Positions 5,804 through 5,887 of a stretch of 5,887 nt of DNA are shown here, one piece after another. The position numbers were made by a program, and so were the translations under genes. Location: assembly GCA_002295325.1 (NCBI GenBank), contig DBGA01000084.1, forward strand, positions 1 to 5,887, given 5' to 3'. The notes beneath the pieces were generated by a model. It was not told where the DNA came from, ran no database searches, and saw only the letters and a program-made list of their open reading frames with translations. This stretch comes from Ruminococcaceae bacterium UBA866 (GTDB lineage Bacteria > Bacillota > Clostridia > Oscillospirales > Ruminococcaceae). Positions within the stretch are counted from its first letter, which is position 1. The number at the start of each line of letters is the position of its first letter.

Positions 5804-5887
5804 TTGAAAAAAATAACAACTAAATCTCCAAATCAAAAGCTGACATCAAGACAAATATGGAAACAGTTAAAAAATGATAGATTATTA
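5804..5887 (+). CDS. Probable LplB-type carbohydrate ABC transporter permease, N-terminal fragment
   Basis: Twenty-eight codons from a TTG start run to the window edge without a stop. The fragment is basic and hydrophilic, beginning MKKITTKSPNQKLTSRQ and continuing to the window edge with WKQLKNDRLL. That lysine-rich cytoplasmic lead-in, with Trp-Lys-x-Leu-Lys-Asn just ahead of a Leu pair, is how LplB/YteP-family permeases of oligosaccharide importers commonly begin, before their first membrane helix. YesM/YesN pairs are very often followed by such a permease, a second permease and a lipoprotein binding protein. The call rests on this short N-terminus plus context; no membrane helix is visible yet. 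It has its own promoter after the terminator, so it is a separate transcription unit. Confidence 0.55.
   Translation, partial: MKKITTKSPNQKLTSRQIWKQLKNDRLL

Overview
The window suggests a low-GC Firmicute, most likely of the class Clostridia. The reasons are the AT-rich two-component genes, strong GAGGTGAT-type ribosome binding sites, sigma-A-like promoters and the YesM/YesN plus LplB gene neighbourhood. The species cannot be named from this sequence.

Layout: (1) Positions 1-1816, minus strand, hold most of a glycoside hydrolase family 95 (GH95) alpha-L-fucosidase-type enzyme. It has no signal peptide and its C-terminus lies beyond the window. (2) Positions 1817-2519 are a long divergent intergenic region with no convincing protein gene. 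It holds an unusual cluster of nested inverted repeats between 1901 and 2330, followed by promoter-like sequences for the rightward genes. (3) Positions 2520-4274 encode a YesM-type membrane sensor histidine kinase. It overlaps by 4 bases (ATGA) a YesN-type response regulator with an AraC-family DNA-binding domain (4271-5611). (4) A rho-independent terminator (5620-5657) closes that operon. (5) After a strong promoter that carries a dyad, the first 28 codons of a further gene begin at 5804 with a TTG. This is probably the LplB-type permease of a carbohydrate ABC importer.

Inferred working model: the kinase senses an extracellular sugar signal and phosphorylates the AraC-type regulator. The regulator activates the downstream importer promoter, possibly through one or both of two 17-bp dyads at 5666-5682 and 5744-5760. 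Imported fucosylated oligosaccharides would then be trimmed in the cytoplasm by the GH95 enzyme. The importer half is glimpsed only through a 28-residue N-terminus, so the substrate is inferred from GH95 alone.

The most unusual part is the 1901-2330 intergenic region. Several independent stems lie there, and most of their non-Watson-Crick positions become G-U pairs if the plus strand is transcribed. This makes it a candidate structured RNA or long regulatory leader that I cannot match to a family I know. A sharp drop in G+C also occurs between the GH95 side and the kinase/regulator side, which suggests the two halves have different histories.
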